Shown: positions 17,196-26,283, counted from the stretch's first letter. The stretch: DNA of 64,000 bases from Nitratireductor sp. XY-223 (GCF_004959855.1 NZ_SPNT01000002.1:1-64000); one strand, 5' to 3'. Numbers and translations: made by a program. Notes: generated by a model not told the origin, from the letters alone.

Positions 17196-17218
17196 TTTAG
17201 TTAGTCTTCCTAACTAAA
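17196..17218. promoter_or_regulatory. Palindromic operator upstream of marR
   Basis: TTTAGTTAG and CTAACTAAA form a perfect inverted repeat of 9 bases with a 5-base spacer. It lies 12 bases upstream of the marR start codon. Length and position fit an autoregulatory MarR site. The half-site recurs at 16726-16734. Confidence 0.7.
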
Positions 17219-17258
17219 TAAATGCCGCACCGGAGTCAAGCCCTTCGATGGGCGGCTT

Positions 17259-18164
17259 TCAGGTCAGCAGGACGAGAACGATCACACCGGCGACGATCAG
17301 CGCGGTTCCGGTGATTTCCAGCCGCGTGACGGTCTCGCGGAAGATGAAGACCGACGAGGCGATGGTGAAGATGATTTCCACCTGCGCCAGGACCTTCACA
17401 TAGGCGGCCTGCTGCAGCGTCATCGCCATGAACCAGCCGAACGAGGCGGTCGCGCCGGCCATTCCAACGACGAGCGATGGTTTCCAGGCAGCGGCGACCC
17501 GTGCCAGTTCGGCGGGTTCGCGCAGCACCATCCAGACCAGCATCAGGACGGTCTGCAGGACGATGACGAAGGCCAGCGTGACCGCCGCCTGCATCATGAA
17601 GTTCGGCCCGCCGAGCGACAGCGACGCGGCCCGGTATGCGACGGCCGCGATACCGAATGCCATGCCCGAGGCGAGCCCGATCAGCGCCGTACGGCTGAGG
17701 ACCGAGGTAAAGAGGTTCTTCCAGTTCACCGCGCTGTGGGCGACGGAAAGGAGCATCACGCCGACGACCGAAATGGCGATGGCGAACAGGCTGCCGATGC
17801 CGACCGTCTCGCCGAGGAAGACGAGGCCGAACAGGGCCGCCTGAGCGGGTTCGGTGCGCGAATAGGCGGTGCCGACGGTGAAATTGCGGAAGGAAAACAG
17901 GTAGACGAGCAGTTGCGTTCCGGCGATCTGCGCGAGGCCGCCCACCACCGCCCAGAATAAAAAGGTGGCGTGCCAGGCGGGCAGCGCCATGCCGAAACCG
18001 AGGTGCAAAACGGCTACGAACAGGAGCGCGAACGGAAAGCCGAAGCCGAAGCGCACGAAGGTCGCCCCGGTCGTGCCCATAACACCCTTGAGGTGTTTTT
18101 GCATTGCGGAACGCACATTTTGAAGGAAGGCCGCGGCAATGGTGATGGGAATCCACAATTCCAT
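17259..18164 (-). CDS. EamA/DMT superfamily transporter
   Basis: This is a 301-residue membrane protein of about ten helices arranged as two EamA repeats. The first repeat includes YSRTEPAQAALFGLVFLGE. The second includes VKVLAQVEIIFTIASSVFIFRE, read as QVEIIFTIASSVFIFRE before the final helices. Both repeats carry the Glu after a Gly/Phe-rich helix that is typical of the family. It is predicted to export or import a small metabolite, substrate unknown. It ends 75 bases before the marR operator and could be controlled separately. Confidence 0.85.
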   Translation of the reverse strand: MELWIPITIAAAFLQNVRSAMQKHLKGVMGTTGATFVRFGFGFPFALLFVAVLHLGFGMALPAWHATFLFWAVVGGLAQIAGTQLLVYLFSFRNFTVGTAYSRTEPAQAALFGLVFLGETVGIGSLFAIAISVVGVMLLSVAHSAVNWKNLFTSVLSRTALIGLASGMAFGIAAVAYRAASLSLGGPNFMMQAAVTLAFVIVLQTVLMLVWMVLREPAELARVAAAWKPSLVVGMAGATASFGWFMAMTLQQAAYVKVLAQVEIIFTIASSVFIFRETVTRLEITGTALIVAGVIVLVLLT

Positions 18165-18245
18165 GGCCGCGATTTATCACGCTGCGGTCCAATGTCCAAC
18201 GCGTTTACAGATGCGCAGCGGCGACAAACGTGCAATAAGGCGGCC

Positions 18246-18953
18246 ATGCGCAACAACCTGCCGATCGCCGAAGAGTTCGAAAGCGTCCGTGAATGGGTCT
18301 TCGACCTCGACAACACGCTCTATCCGCGCCACACGGACCTGTTCTCGCAGATCGACAAGAACATGACGTCCTATGTGGCAAAGCTGCTCAGCCTGCCGCG
18401 CGACGAAGCGCGCAAGGTCCAGAAAGAGTATTACCGGGATTACGGCACGACACTGAACGGGCTGATGAACCGTCACGGGATCGATGCCAACGACTTTCTC
18501 GAGAAGGTCCACGACATCGACTATTCCTGGGTCGAGCCGCATCCGGAACTCGGCGAGGCGATCCGCGCCCTGCCCGGCCGCAAATATATCTTCACCAATG
18601 GCGATGTCGGCCATGCGGAGCGCACCGCGACGGCGCTCGGGATCCTCGACCATTTCGACGAGATTTTCGACATCCTGGCCGCCGACCTCACGCCCAAGCC
18701 GGCGGCCGAGACCTATGACCGGTTCCTGTCGCGACACAAGATCGACAGCAGCCATGCGGTGATGTTCGAGGACCTGCCGCGCAACCTGACCGTGCCGAAG
18801 ACGCTTGGCATGCGCACCGTGCTGATCGTTCCGCACAATTTCGACGAAGCGATGGGCGAGACGTGGGAACATGATGGCCACGACGGCGCGCATATCGACT
18901 ACGTGACGGACGACCTCGCCGCCTTCCTGAAGCACTATCTCGACACGCGCTAG
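18246..18953 (+). CDS. HAD family pyrimidine 5'-nucleotidase
   Basis: This is a 235-residue haloacid-dehalogenase-type phosphatase of the SDT1/pyrimidine 5'-nucleotidase group. The nucleophile motif is FDLDNTLYP with Asp20 and Asp22, followed by a helical cap. Motif II is FTNGDVGHAERTA, motif III has KPAAETYDRF, and motif IV is FEDLPRNL. It dephosphorylates small phosphoesters in the cytoplasm; the true substrate is not fixed. ATG 18246 is chosen because the longer open frame upstream overlaps the divergent EamA gene. The dapD cluster follows further down, as in related genomes. Confidence 0.85.
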   Translation: MRNNLPIAEEFESVREWVFDLDNTLYPRHTDLFSQIDKNMTSYVAKLLSLPRDEARKVQKEYYRDYGTTLNGLMNRHGIDANDFLEKVHDIDYSWVEPHPELGEAIRALPGRKYIFTNGDVGHAERTATALGILDHFDEIFDILAADLTPKPAAETYDRFLSRHKIDSSHAVMFEDLPRNLTVPKTLGMRTVLIVPHNFDEAMGETWEHDGHDGAHIDYVTDDLAAFLKHYLDTR

Positions 18954-18960
18954 GGTGCCG

Positions 18961-18992
18961 GCCGGCGAACACGGTCCGCCGGCGGCTGTTTT
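18961..18992 (+). terminator. Candidate terminator after the HAD phosphatase gene
   Basis: GCCGGCG pairs with CGCCGGC across a 9-base loop just after the stop codon. It is followed by GGCTGTTTT. The U tract is short, so it is a weak or rho-assisted signal at best. Confidence 0.4.
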
Positions 18993-19001
18993 GCAAGGCG
19001 G

Positions 19002-19538
19002 TCAGTTGGTCTTGTGGCCGTGGTCCATCTTGCCGTGGTCCATGGCCTTGGTTCCGGCCGGCATGACGGAAAGCATCAGCTCCACGTCTCCGGCCTTTTC
19101 GAACGACAGCACGACGGGCACCATGTCGCCTTCCTCGAAGGCATCCTCGACCCCCATGAACATCAGGTGATAGCCGCCCGGCTTCAGTTCCACCGTGGCG
19201 CCAGCGAGGATGGCGAGGCCGTCTGGAAGCGGGCGCATGCGCATGACATCGTCGACGACGGCCATCTCGTGCACCTCGACACGGTCGGTGACGGGCGACG
19301 ACACGGACAAAAGCCGGTCGTCGTCGGCGCCCTTGTTTTCGATGATCACGAAGCCGCCGCCGACCTTCTGGCCGGGAAGCATGGCACGCGTCCATGGCTG
19401 TGATACGTGGAGGTCGCCGGCCATCACCATGCCCGGCTTTGCCTTGTCCGTGGCGTGGCTTTCGGTGGCGGCGAATGGCGCGCCGAGCACGGCTGCGCCG
19501 AATGCGGCAGCCGCAAAAAAGGTCTTTACTGAATTCAT
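19002..19538 (-). CDS. PCu(A)C-type periplasmic copper chaperone
   Basis: The protein has 178 residues with an N-terminal signal peptide (hydrophobic 7-23, cleavage near SHA). The copper ligands follow the PCuAC pattern: His90-x-Met92, Met101 and His124-x-Met126. An extra Met/His tail (AMDHGKMDHGHK) adds more copper sites. Such proteins deliver Cu(I) to the CuA centre of cytochrome oxidase or scavenge periplasmic copper. It lies 62 bases downstream of a DUF2946 gene on the same strand, a pairing often seen in copper regions. Confidence 0.9.
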   Translation of the reverse strand: MNSVKTFFAAAAFGAAVLGAPFAATESHATDKAKPGMVMAGDLHVSQPWTRAMLPGQKVGGGFVIIENKGADDDRLLSVSSPVTDRVEVHEMAVVDDVMRMRPLPDGLAILAGATVELKPGGYHLMFMGVEDAFEEGDMVPVVLSFEKAGDVELMLSVMPAGTKAMDHGKMDHGHKTN

Positions 19539-19600
19539 TGTTCTTGTCCGTTAGGTCAGATCATGGGATGCGCCGCCAGGGCGGCGCTGGCGTTGTCGGA

Positions 19601-19996
19601 TCAGACCGTGGACGGCGGCGCGCGAATGCCGTGCCCGCCAAGGGCCGGCGGAGGGTTATTTGCTTCGCGCCCGTCGGCAAGGAGCCAGCCATGACCGGTG
19701 GGCTCGGCGATGAACGCGACCGTTACAGACTGCAGAGCCTTGAACGCGCCGCATGCCGCGCCCGCCATGCAGGATACGATGCAGGGGCAGGCACCCGGCA
19801 TGCCGGCGGGCATTCCGCTGCCGGCGCCTTCGACCGCACCTTCCTGTGTGCAGATGACCTGCCCCGGCTCACCCGCCAGCGCCTGCGCCAGGGGCAGCAT
19901 CGTCGGCAGGGCGAGGATCATCAGGCACAGAACGGCGAAAGTCGCCAGTTCGGTGCGCAGCGCGCTTATCACGGCAATTCGGCGCGATCCGGTCAT
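19601..19996 (-). CDS. DUF2946-like membrane-anchored protein
   Basis: The product has 131 residues. A single N-terminal hydrophobic helix (about 16-38) is followed by a short Cys/Met-rich periplasmic part (GMPGACPCIVSCMAGAACG) and an ending GHGIRAPPS that resembles the conserved RAPP tail of DUF2946 proteins. I infer a role in copper handling from this Cys/Met content and from the adjacent PCuAC gene. ATG 19996 is chosen over 20038 because it gives a normal basic start before the helix. The function is not established. Confidence 0.65.
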   Translation of the reverse strand: MTGSRRIAVISALRTELATFAVLCLMILALPTMLPLAQALAGEPGQVICTQEGAVEGAGSGMPAGMPGACPCIVSCMAGAACGAFKALQSVTVAFIAEPTGHGWLLADGREANNPPPALGGHGIRAPPSTV

Positions 19997-20055
19997 GCGT
20001 CCGGTATAGCGGCAGGAAGTGCGCTTGCCAAAGGACAAATTGCAGCAGCGGCGCG

Positions 20056-20898
20056 TCAGAGCCCGTAATGGCTTGCGATGATGTCCCAGGCCTCGTCAGC
20101 GGTTTCAACGAAATTGAAGAGCTTCAGATCGTCGGGGGAGATGGTGCCGAAATCGGCCAGTTCCTGGAAATCGATCACCTTGTGCCAGAAATCGGCGCCG
20201 AACAGGATAAACGGCAGCGGCTCCATGCGCCCTGTCTGGATCAGCGTCAGCGCCTCGAACATCTCGTCGAGCGTGCCGAAACCGCCCGGAAAGACGGATA
20301 TCGCCTTGGCCCGCATCAGAAAATGCATCTTGCGGACGGCGAAATAGTGGAAATTGAAGCAGAGCTCCGGCGTCACGTGTTCGTTGGGCGCCTGCTCGTG
20401 CGGCAATATGATGTTCAGGCCGATCGACGGAGCGTCCTCCTCGGACGCGCCGAGATTGCCGGCCTCCATCACCCCGGGGCCGCCGCCGGTGACGATGACG
20501 AACTCGCGGTTGCCGGTCTCCGCCGAATGACGCGAGCAGATCCGGGCGAACTTGCGGGCTTCCTCGTAGTATTTCGACGCGGCGGTCAGGTTGCGCTGCT
20601 GCGTCTCGTTCCTGGCCGCCCAGGCCTTCGTGCCGGGCGCCGGAATCCGCGCTCCGCCGAACATGACGACGGTCGAGCGGATACCGCGCTCGCTGAGCAG
20701 GATCTCCGGTTTCAGGAGCTCGAGCTGGAGCCGGACCGGGCGCAATTCCTCGCGGCACAGAAAGTCATCGTCGGCAAAGGCCAGACGATAGGCCGGGGCC
20801 TCCGTCTGCGGCGTTTGCGGAACCTCCGCCGCCCGCCTGCGGTCCGTCCGGTTGTCGAACAGGGGATCCCAGACTTCATCGCTGCGTTTTGCACCCAT
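20056..20898 (-). CDS. LOG family nucleotide 5'-monophosphate nucleosidase
   Basis: The protein has 280 residues. A Rossmann-like fold carries VMFGGARIP near the start, GGGPGVMEAGNLGA in the middle and PGGFGTLDEMFE, which together define the TIGR00730/LOG group. Plant LOG enzymes release cytokinin bases. Bacterial relatives such as PpnN cleave purine and pyrimidine nucleoside monophosphates. An N-terminal extension of about 60 residues (DPLFDNRTDRRRA) suggests the longer bacterial type. It is divergent from dapD. Confidence 0.88.
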   Translation of the reverse strand: MGAKRSDEVWDPLFDNRTDRRRAAEVPQTPQTEAPAYRLAFADDDFLCREELRPVRLQLELLKPEILLSERGIRSTVVMFGGARIPAPGTKAWAARNETQQRNLTAASKYYEEARKFARICSRHSAETGNREFVIVTGGGPGVMEAGNLGASEEDAPSIGLNIILPHEQAPNEHVTPELCFNFHYFAVRKMHFLMRAKAISVFPGGFGTLDEMFEALTLIQTGRMEPLPFILFGADFWHKVIDFQELADFGTISPDDLKLFNFVETADEAWDIIASHYGL

Positions 20899-20969
20899 TG
20901 CTTCACTTTCACTCGTTTTGGCGCCTCATGCGGCGCCGCGGACCGATTGACGGCCCGTCCTTACTCGCT

Positions 20970-21005
20970 TAGAGCATGACCGGATAAATCGTAAGGCTTA
21001 TCCGG
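20970..21005. repeat. Rhizobial-type dispersed palindrome (TAGAGCATGA...)
   Basis: TTAGAGCATGA is followed by CCGGATAA and TTATCCGG around a 10-base loop. The TAGAGCA lead-in plus a GC-rich inverted repeat is typical of small intergenic mosaic repeats (RIME-like) in Hyphomicrobiales. A related TAGAGCA start with a different palindrome is at 50162. Confidence 0.5.
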
Positions 21006-21136
21006 ACCGCTGCCACGCCGCAAATGCGCTAGCAAATTCGGCGCAGTACTACAGAATATGACATTGCCGGGGGCCAACAATGGCTGCCGCCAACAATAAT
21101 GCGTGACCGTTAAGGAAAAACTCCAAGGACAAACCC

Positions 21137-21994
21137 ATGAGTACGACCGACCTTGCCGCCCTGGAAACCACCATCGACGCCGCTTTCGACGACCGCGACA
21201 GCGTCAGCACCGGAACACGCGGCGAAATCCGCGAAGCAGTCGATGAGGCCCTCAACCTTCTCGATCACGGCAAGGTCAGGGTGGCCGAAAAGGGCGACGA
21301 CGGCAATTGGAAGGTAAATCAATGGTTAAAAAAGGCGGTTCTGCTTTCGTTCCGCCTGAATCCGATGGACGTGATCAGGGGCGGCCCGGGAGAAGCGAGC
21401 TGGTGGGACAAGGTGCCGTCGAAATTCGACGGCTGGAGCACCCATGAATTCGAAAAGGCCGGATTTCGCGCCGTGCCGAACTGCACGGTACGCCGGTCCG
21501 CCTATATTGCGCCGAACGTCGTCCTGATGCCGTCTTTCGTCAATCTCGGCGCCTATGTCGACGAAGGCACCATGGTGGACACCTGGGCGACCGTCGGCTC
21601 CTGTGCGCAGATCGGCAAGCACGTGCACCTGTCCGGCGGCGTCGGGATCGGCGGCGTACTGGAGCCGCTGCAGGCCGGACCCGTGGTCATTGAAGACAAT
21701 TGCTTCATCGGCGCGCGGTCCGAGGTCGTCGAAGGCTGCATCGTTCGCGAGGGATCGGTGCTCGGCATGGGCGTCTATATCGGTCAGTCCACCAAGATCG
21801 TCGACCGCGCGACCGGTGAGGTCTTCTATGGCGAAGTGCCGCCCTATTCGGTCGTTGTCGCCGGCTCGATGCCGGGCAGCAAGGCGATGGCGGACAGCAA
21901 TACAGCACTCCATCTTTATTGCGCCGTGATCGTCAAGCGCGTCGACGAAAGGACGCGGGCGAAGACCGGCATCAACGAACTGCTGCGCGACTAG
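21137..21994 (+). CDS. dapD: 2,3,4,5-tetrahydropyridine-2,6-dicarboxylate N-succinyltransferase
   Basis: This is a 285-residue left-handed beta-helix transferase of the lysine and diaminopimelate pathway. It moves succinyl from succinyl-CoA to tetrahydrodipicolinate. The hexapeptide repeats are easy to see ([18 protein letters not shown] read as [13 protein letters not shown], then [21 protein letters not shown] as [17 protein letters not shown]). [21 protein letters not shown] marks DapD; I quote only [18 protein letters not shown]. It shares a direction with dapE about 500 bases on. The small gene between them is a DUF805 protein. Confidence 0.97.
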   Translation: MSTTDLAALETTIDAAFDDRDSVSTGTRGEIREAVDEALNLLDHGKVRVAEKGDDGNWKVNQWLKKAVLLSFRLNPMDVIRGGPGEASWWDKVPSKFDGWSTHEFEKAGFRAVPNCTVRRSAYIAPNVVLMPSFVNLGAYVDEGTMVDTWATVGSCAQIGKHVHLSGGVGIGGVLEPLQAGPVVIEDNCFIGARSEVVEGCIVREGSVLGMGVYIGQSTKIVDRATGEVFYGEVPPYSVVVAGSMPGSKAMADSNTALHLYCAVIVKRVDERTRAKTGINELLRD

Positions 21995-22011
21995 CACAAT
22001 TACGAGGGAAA

Positions 22012-22413
22012 ATGACCGACACCCAACCGGCACAGCCAGGAACACCGGCGCCGACGATGCGCTGGTTCTTCCTCGGCCTGTCCGGAAGGATCGGCCGCCT
22101 CCCCTACCTTCTGGGAATTCTGTTCCTGGTTGCCGTCAGCGGGCTCATCGTCAGTCGACTGGCGTCGACCCCGGAGGAAAGCACTGCCTTTGCGTTCTGG
22201 AGCCTGGTCTCGCTTGTATTCGGCATTGCCTCGATCTGGGCCATGGTGGCGCTTTCGGTCAAGCGGCTGCACGATATGATCCTGCCGGGAGCACTCGCGC
22301 TGTGTCTGTTCGTTCCGGCGATTTCGATCGTTGCGGTTTTCGTGATGTGCCTGTGGCCGGGGAGCGCCGGCCCGAACCGGTTCGGCAAGAATGAGAACCG
22401 TCCGGCGTCATAA
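22012..22413 (+). CDS. DUF805 family membrane protein
   Basis: The protein has 133 residues. A short Pro/Thr-rich start leads to FLGLSGRIGRLPYLLG, the entry motif of DUF805 proteins (usually F.GR..R..YW). Three hydrophobic helices follow. VKRLHDM is the second hallmark, and the C-terminal GSAGPNRFGKN is the third. The function of DUF805 is unknown. It lies 17 bases after dapD and 77 bases before dapE, on the same strand. Confidence 0.85.
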   Translation: MTDTQPAQPGTPAPTMRWFFLGLSGRIGRLPYLLGILFLVAVSGLIVSRLASTPEESTAFAFWSLVSLVFGIASIWAMVALSVKRLHDMILPGALALCLFVPAISIVAVFVMCLWPGSAGPNRFGKNENRPAS

Positions 22414-22490
22414 CGTATGCAACTTCCCCGACATGCAATTTGCATCGTCAACCGCTTCCATCTCGGCCCCACTTGCTCTAAGCCTCGAAC

Positions 22491-23672
22491 ATGACCGACA
22501 ACCCCGTTGAGAATCTCGCCGCCCTGATCCGCTGCGCCTCCGTCACGCCGAAGGACGAGGGCGCGCTCGATGTGCTGGCGTCCATGCTGGAGCCGCTCGG
22601 ATTTACGGTCGACCGGGCGACCTTCGAGGACGATGGCACAGAACCGGTCGACAATCTCTACGCGCGCCTCGGCAAAGAGGGGCCGCACCTTATGTTTGCC
22701 GGCCATACCGATGTGGTGCCCGCCGGCAACGCGTCCGACTGGACCCACCCGCCCTTCGCGGCGGAGATTGCCGACGGCATGCTCTACGGCCGCGGCGCCG
22801 TCGACATGAAGGGCGGAATCGCCTGTTTCGTGGCGGCCCTCGCCCGCCATCTCAAGGTCGACGGCCCGCCCAAGGGGTCCGTCTCCCTTCTGATCACCGG
22901 CGATGAGGAGGGACCGGCGGTCAATGGAACCGTCAAGCTGGTCGAATGGGCGGCGCAAAGGGGCGAGCGCTGGGACGCCTGCGTCGTCGGCGAGCCGACC
23001 AATCCGGAAGCGCTCGGCGACATGATCAAGATCGGCCGGCGCGGATCGATGAGCGGGACACTCACGGTCAACGGCGTGCAGGGGCACGCCGCCTATCCGC
23101 ACCTTGCCGACAACCCGGTCCGTGCGCTCATTCCCATGCTTGAGAGCCTGATCAACCCGGTGTTCGACGGCGGCACGGAACGTTTCCCGCCGACCAACCT
23201 GGAAATCACGACGGTCGATGTCGGCAATCCCGCGCTCAACGTGATCCCGGCGAGGGCAAGCGCCAATTTCAATGTCCGCTTCAACGACACGTGGTCGCCC
23301 GACAGCCTGCGGGCGGAAATCGAACGCCGGCTCGACCGGGCCGCGCAGGACGACCGCCTGCGGCCGGGGCGCGGCAAGGCCGACTACCAGCTCACATGGC
23401 GCGACCGGCCTTCGCCGGTGTTTTTGACCCGCGACGATAAACTTATCGAGACGCTCGCCGCCGCCGTCGAATCGTGCACGGGGCGCCGACCGGAACTGTC
23501 CACCACAGGCGGCACGTCTGACGCCCGCTTCATCAAGGATTACTGCCCGGTCGTCGAGTTCGGCCTCGTCGGACAGACGATGCACATGGTCGACGAACAC
23601 GCCGCGCTCGCCGATCTCGAGGCGCTGACCGGCATCTACGAGGCGTTCCTGCAGCGCTGGTTCGCGGCGTGA
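22491..23672 (+). CDS. dapE: Succinyl-diaminopimelate desuccinylase
   Basis: This 393-residue dinuclear zinc M20 peptidase hydrolyses N-succinyl-LL-diaminopimelate. His72 and Asp74 ([10 protein letters not shown]) and Asp105 ([10 protein letters not shown]) are metal ligands. The catalytic Glu lies in [11 protein letters not shown], and VGEPTN and the late HMVDEH complete the metal site. The lid domain contains [10 protein letters not shown]. Its stop codon overlaps the GTG of the next gene (GTGA), so the two are probably translated together. Confidence 0.97.
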   Translation: MTDNPVENLAALIRCASVTPKDEGALDVLASMLEPLGFTVDRATFEDDGTEPVDNLYARLGKEGPHLMFAGHTDVVPAGNASDWTHPPFAAEIADGMLYGRGAVDMKGGIACFVAALARHLKVDGPPKGSVSLLITGDEEGPAVNGTVKLVEWAAQRGERWDACVVGEPTNPEALGDMIKIGRRGSMSGTLTVNGVQGHAAYPHLADNPVRALIPMLESLINPVFDGGTERFPPTNLEITTVDVGNPALNVIPARASANFNVRFNDTWSPDSLRAEIERRLDRAAQDDRLRPGRGKADYQLTWRDRPSPVFLTRDDKLIETLAAAVESCTGRRPELSTTGGTSDARFIKDYCPVVEFGLVGQTMHMVDEHAALADLEALTGIYEAFLQRWFAA

Positions 23673-24238
23673 CACCTCCCTCGATCAACGAGGTCACGGC
23701 CTATGTGACCGGGGTCGTGCGCATGATCCGGGACGAACCCGAGGGTCTGCAACTGCTCGACCTGTCGGCGGAAGGCTTCTGGCGGTCCTTCTGGGCGATC
23801 GTCTACTCCCTGCCCGCCTACCTGGTCTTCTGGACGACCGACCGGCTTGCGCAACTGACCGAAAACCCGGAGGCGGAGCTTGGCGTGGGATTCTTCCTCC
23901 GGTCCGCCGTGACGGACCTTGCCGGCATCGCCGCTGCGCTGCTTGCCGTTGCGGTCATCGCGCGGCCCATCGGCATCTCGGACCGGTTCGTGCAGTGGGT
24001 CGTTGCGGGCAACTGGCTTTCGCTGCCGCTGAACTATGTGATGGCCGCCATCACGCTGTTTTCGCTTGGTCTTTTCGGATTTGACGGCTCGTTTATCCTG
24101 GTGATTGTCTTCATTGCCGCTCTTGTCATCAGCTGGCGCGTCTACCGTGTCGCGCTTGACGGCGACGGGCTGCTGGCCTTCGGGATTCTCGTCCTGACCC
24201 AGATTGTCTTCGTGCTGACGACGGTTGCCCTGGGATAG
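23669..24238 (+). CDS. Unknown integral membrane protein translationally coupled to dapE
   Basis: I do not recognise a named family; a Yip1-like fold is possible. The 189 residues contain about five hydrophobic helices (roughly 45-62, 83-105, 115-140, 143-160 and 166-188), and a soluble N-terminal piece of about 40 residues begins [15 protein letters not shown]. The GTG start overlaps the dapE TGA by 4 bases. No enzyme motif or metal ligands are visible. The location suggests cell-wall or lysine-pathway association, but the coupling is the only evidence. Confidence 0.75.
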   Translation: MTPPSINEVTAYVTGVVRMIRDEPEGLQLLDLSAEGFWRSFWAIVYSLPAYLVFWTTDRLAQLTENPEAELGVGFFLRSAVTDLAGIAAALLAVAVIARPIGISDRFVQWVVAGNWLSLPLNYVMAAITLFSLGLFGFDGSFILVIVFIAALVISWRVYRVALDGDGLLAFGILVLTQIVFVLTTVALG

Positions 24239-24244
24239 AACTTG

Positions 24245-24604
24245 TTACCCGTCCCGCATCGTGCACCATGCGGTGAACACGGACTTCAGTTCATCGGCCT
24301 TTTCCTCGAGATCTCCAAGGTCGTGCACCTTGAAGGAGCGGGTTTCCCTGCCGTCGCCCTGAAGATTGGGAAATGTGCCGGGAATCTCCGCGCCCTTGTG
24401 GAACATCAGGCTGGCGTGTTTCTTCGCCTTGGGGAAGAAACTCGCAATATTGCCCTTGTAGATGAAGGTCGGCGCCTGCCACTTGATCGCCTCGTCAATG
24501 CGCGCGTCATGCGCCAGGATCAGTTCGCGCATCGCCGCGACGACCGGCTTCATGGGATTGTCGTACGCCTCCAGCCAGCGATCGACCTCCGGATTCCTGC
24601 TCAT
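24245..24604 (-). CDS. DUF1801 (YdhG-like) protein
   Basis: The protein has 119 residues with the DUF1801/YdhG fold pattern. MRELILAHDARIDEAIKWQAPTF is the entry block (IDEAIKWQAPTF), then ASFFPKAKKHASLMFHKG and a Lys/Asp-rich end. The family resembles frataxin-fold iron or transport helpers and is otherwise uncharacterised. It is convergent with the dapE-coupled gene and its 3' end lies 6 bases away. Confidence 0.8.
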   Translation of the reverse strand: MSRNPEVDRWLEAYDNPMKPVVAAMRELILAHDARIDEAIKWQAPTFIYKGNIASFFPKAKKHASLMFHKGAEIPGTFPNLQGDGRETRSFKVHDLGDLEEKADELKSVFTAWCTMRDG

Positions 24605-24786
24605 GGTTCGCTCCCGGACCGTTGCCCCCGCTTTATAGCACGCACACCCGCCGTCACCATGCCTGGCGGGGCAACCGTCGCGACAATAATTCGCGTACGC
24701 AACCGCGCAACTCCTGTGCTATGTAACCGGCGGGCCGGTACGGACCGTGCGTCGTTCCGCCTCAACCATCCGCAACGGGAACCCCG

Positions 24787-26283
24787 ATGGCCAACAAACC
24801 CATGCTTGACGTTCTGATCATCGGCGCGGGCTTTGCCGGCATCTGCGCCGGCATCAAGCTCAGGCAGGCGGGCATCGAACGGTTCCGCATCTACGACAAG
24901 GCCGACGGCATCGGCGGTACCTGGTGGAACAACGTCTATCCGGGCGCGGCCTGCGATATCCCCTCGCATCTCTACTGCTACTCGTTCGAACCCAATCCGC
25001 ACTGGTCGCGGCTCTATTCGCCGCAGGACGAGATCCAGGCCTATATCGAGGGCTGCGCCGACAAGTACGGCTTGCGACCGCACCTCAGCCTCGGCCGCGA
25101 GATCCGCGCCCTGCGCTACGACGACGAAACCGCCACCTGGGAAGCCGAATTCACCGACGGCGAGCGGGTGCATGCGCGCTTTGTCATCAACGGATCGGGC
25201 GGCCTCCACAGGCCCTCCACGCCGCAATTCAAGGGCGCCGAACGCTTCCGCGGCATCACCATGCATACCGCCGAATGGGACCGCGATTTCGATCCGACGG
25301 GAAAGGACATCGCCATTATCGGCAGCGCCGCGAGCGCCATCCAGGTGCTGCCGGCAATCGCCGACAGGGCGAAATCCATCAGCCTTTACCAGCGCACGCC
25401 CAACTACATCCTGCCGCGCAACGATTTTGCCTATTCCGACCGCTGGAAGCGCCTGTTCAGACGGTTTCCGTTGCTCAACCGGCTGCACCGGCTGATGATC
25501 TTCTACCGCCTCGAATTGTTCGTTTATCCGATCATCACCAGGGGCGAATACCGGGCCAAACGCATGGAGGAGGCCAGGCGCTACATCAAGGTGATGACAC
25601 GCGGCCGCAAAGTCCGTGCGGCGATGGTCCCGGACTACGAGATGGGCTGCAAGCGCATGCTGATCTCCGATGATTTCTTCGATGCGCTCAATGCGGATAA
25701 TGTCGAACTGGTGCCGCAGCCGATCGAGGAGATCACCGAGACGGGGATCATCTCCTCGGACGGGGGCGAGCGGCCATTCGACGCGATTGTCTACGCCACC
25801 GGTTTCGACATGGAGGGCCATCTCTTCGGCATCGACATCACCGGAGAGAACGGCATCACGCTCAGACGGGCCTGGAACGACGGCGCCCAAGCCTATCGCG
25901 GCGTGATGGCGCCCGGCTTTCCCAACTATTTCATGGCAACCGGTCCCAATACGGGCGTCGGCACGGCCTCCGTCGTCTACATGATCGAGCAGAGCATCGG
26001 CTGGATCATGAAATGCATCCGCAGGGCCGGTGCCGACAAGGTGGTGTCCGTCACGCCGGAGGCGACGGCGGCCTATAACAGCCGGATCCAGGCGGCGTTT
26101 CCGGACACCGTGTGGACCTCCGGCTGCCAGAGCTGGTACCGCAAGCCCGACGGGCGGATCGAGATCCTCTACCCGCATGATGCCCGCTCGTACCGCCGGC
26201 AGATGAAGCGCGTCGACCGCCAGCACGTGCTTTTCACGCCGGTCGCCGAAGCAACCCGCCCGACACTGCAGGCCGCCAAATGA
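24787..26283 (+). CDS. Flavin-containing monooxygenase, Baeyer-Villiger type
   Basis: The enzyme has 498 residues. It shows a first dinucleotide fold (LIIGAGFAGICAGIKL), the GGTWWNN and YPGAACDIPSHLYCYSF blocks of the ketone monooxygenase group, and a second fold (IAIIGSAASAIQVLP). The Baeyer-Villiger fingerprint FxGxxxHxxxWD is met by FRGITMHTAEWD. Such enzymes use NADPH and O2 to turn ketones into esters or lactones. The next gene, a serine esterase, overlaps by 4 bases and could hydrolyse that ester. The natural substrate is unknown. A 182-base region upstream should hold the promoter. Confidence 0.9.
   Translation: MANKPMLDVLIIGAGFAGICAGIKLRQAGIERFRIYDKADGIGGTWWNNVYPGAACDIPSHLYCYSFEPNPHWSRLYSPQDEIQAYIEGCADKYGLRPHLSLGREIRALRYDDETATWEAEFTDGERVHARFVINGSGGLHRPSTPQFKGAERFRGITMHTAEWDRDFDPTGKDIAIIGSAASAIQVLPAIADRAKSISLYQRTPNYILPRNDFAYSDRWKRLFRRFPLLNRLHRLMIFYRLELFVYPIITRGEYRAKRMEEARRYIKVMTRGRKVRAAMVPDYEMGCKRMLISDDFFDALNADNVELVPQPIEEITETGIISSDGGERPFDAIVYATGFDMEGHLFGIDITGENGITLRRAWNDGAQAYRGVMAPGFPNYFMATGPNTGVGTASVVYMIEQSIGWIMKCIRRAGADKVVSVTPEATAAYNSRIQAAFPDTVWTSGCQSWYRKPDGRIEILYPHDARSYRRQMKRVDRQHVLFTPVAEATRPTLQAAK

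Noticed and set aside
22104-23675. Long minus-strand reading frame opposite dapE
   Set aside because: It mirrors a clearly assigned gene in GC-rich DNA and shows no family motif. The same holds for long antisense frames opposite pnp, infB, the monooxygenase, the esterase and yidC.
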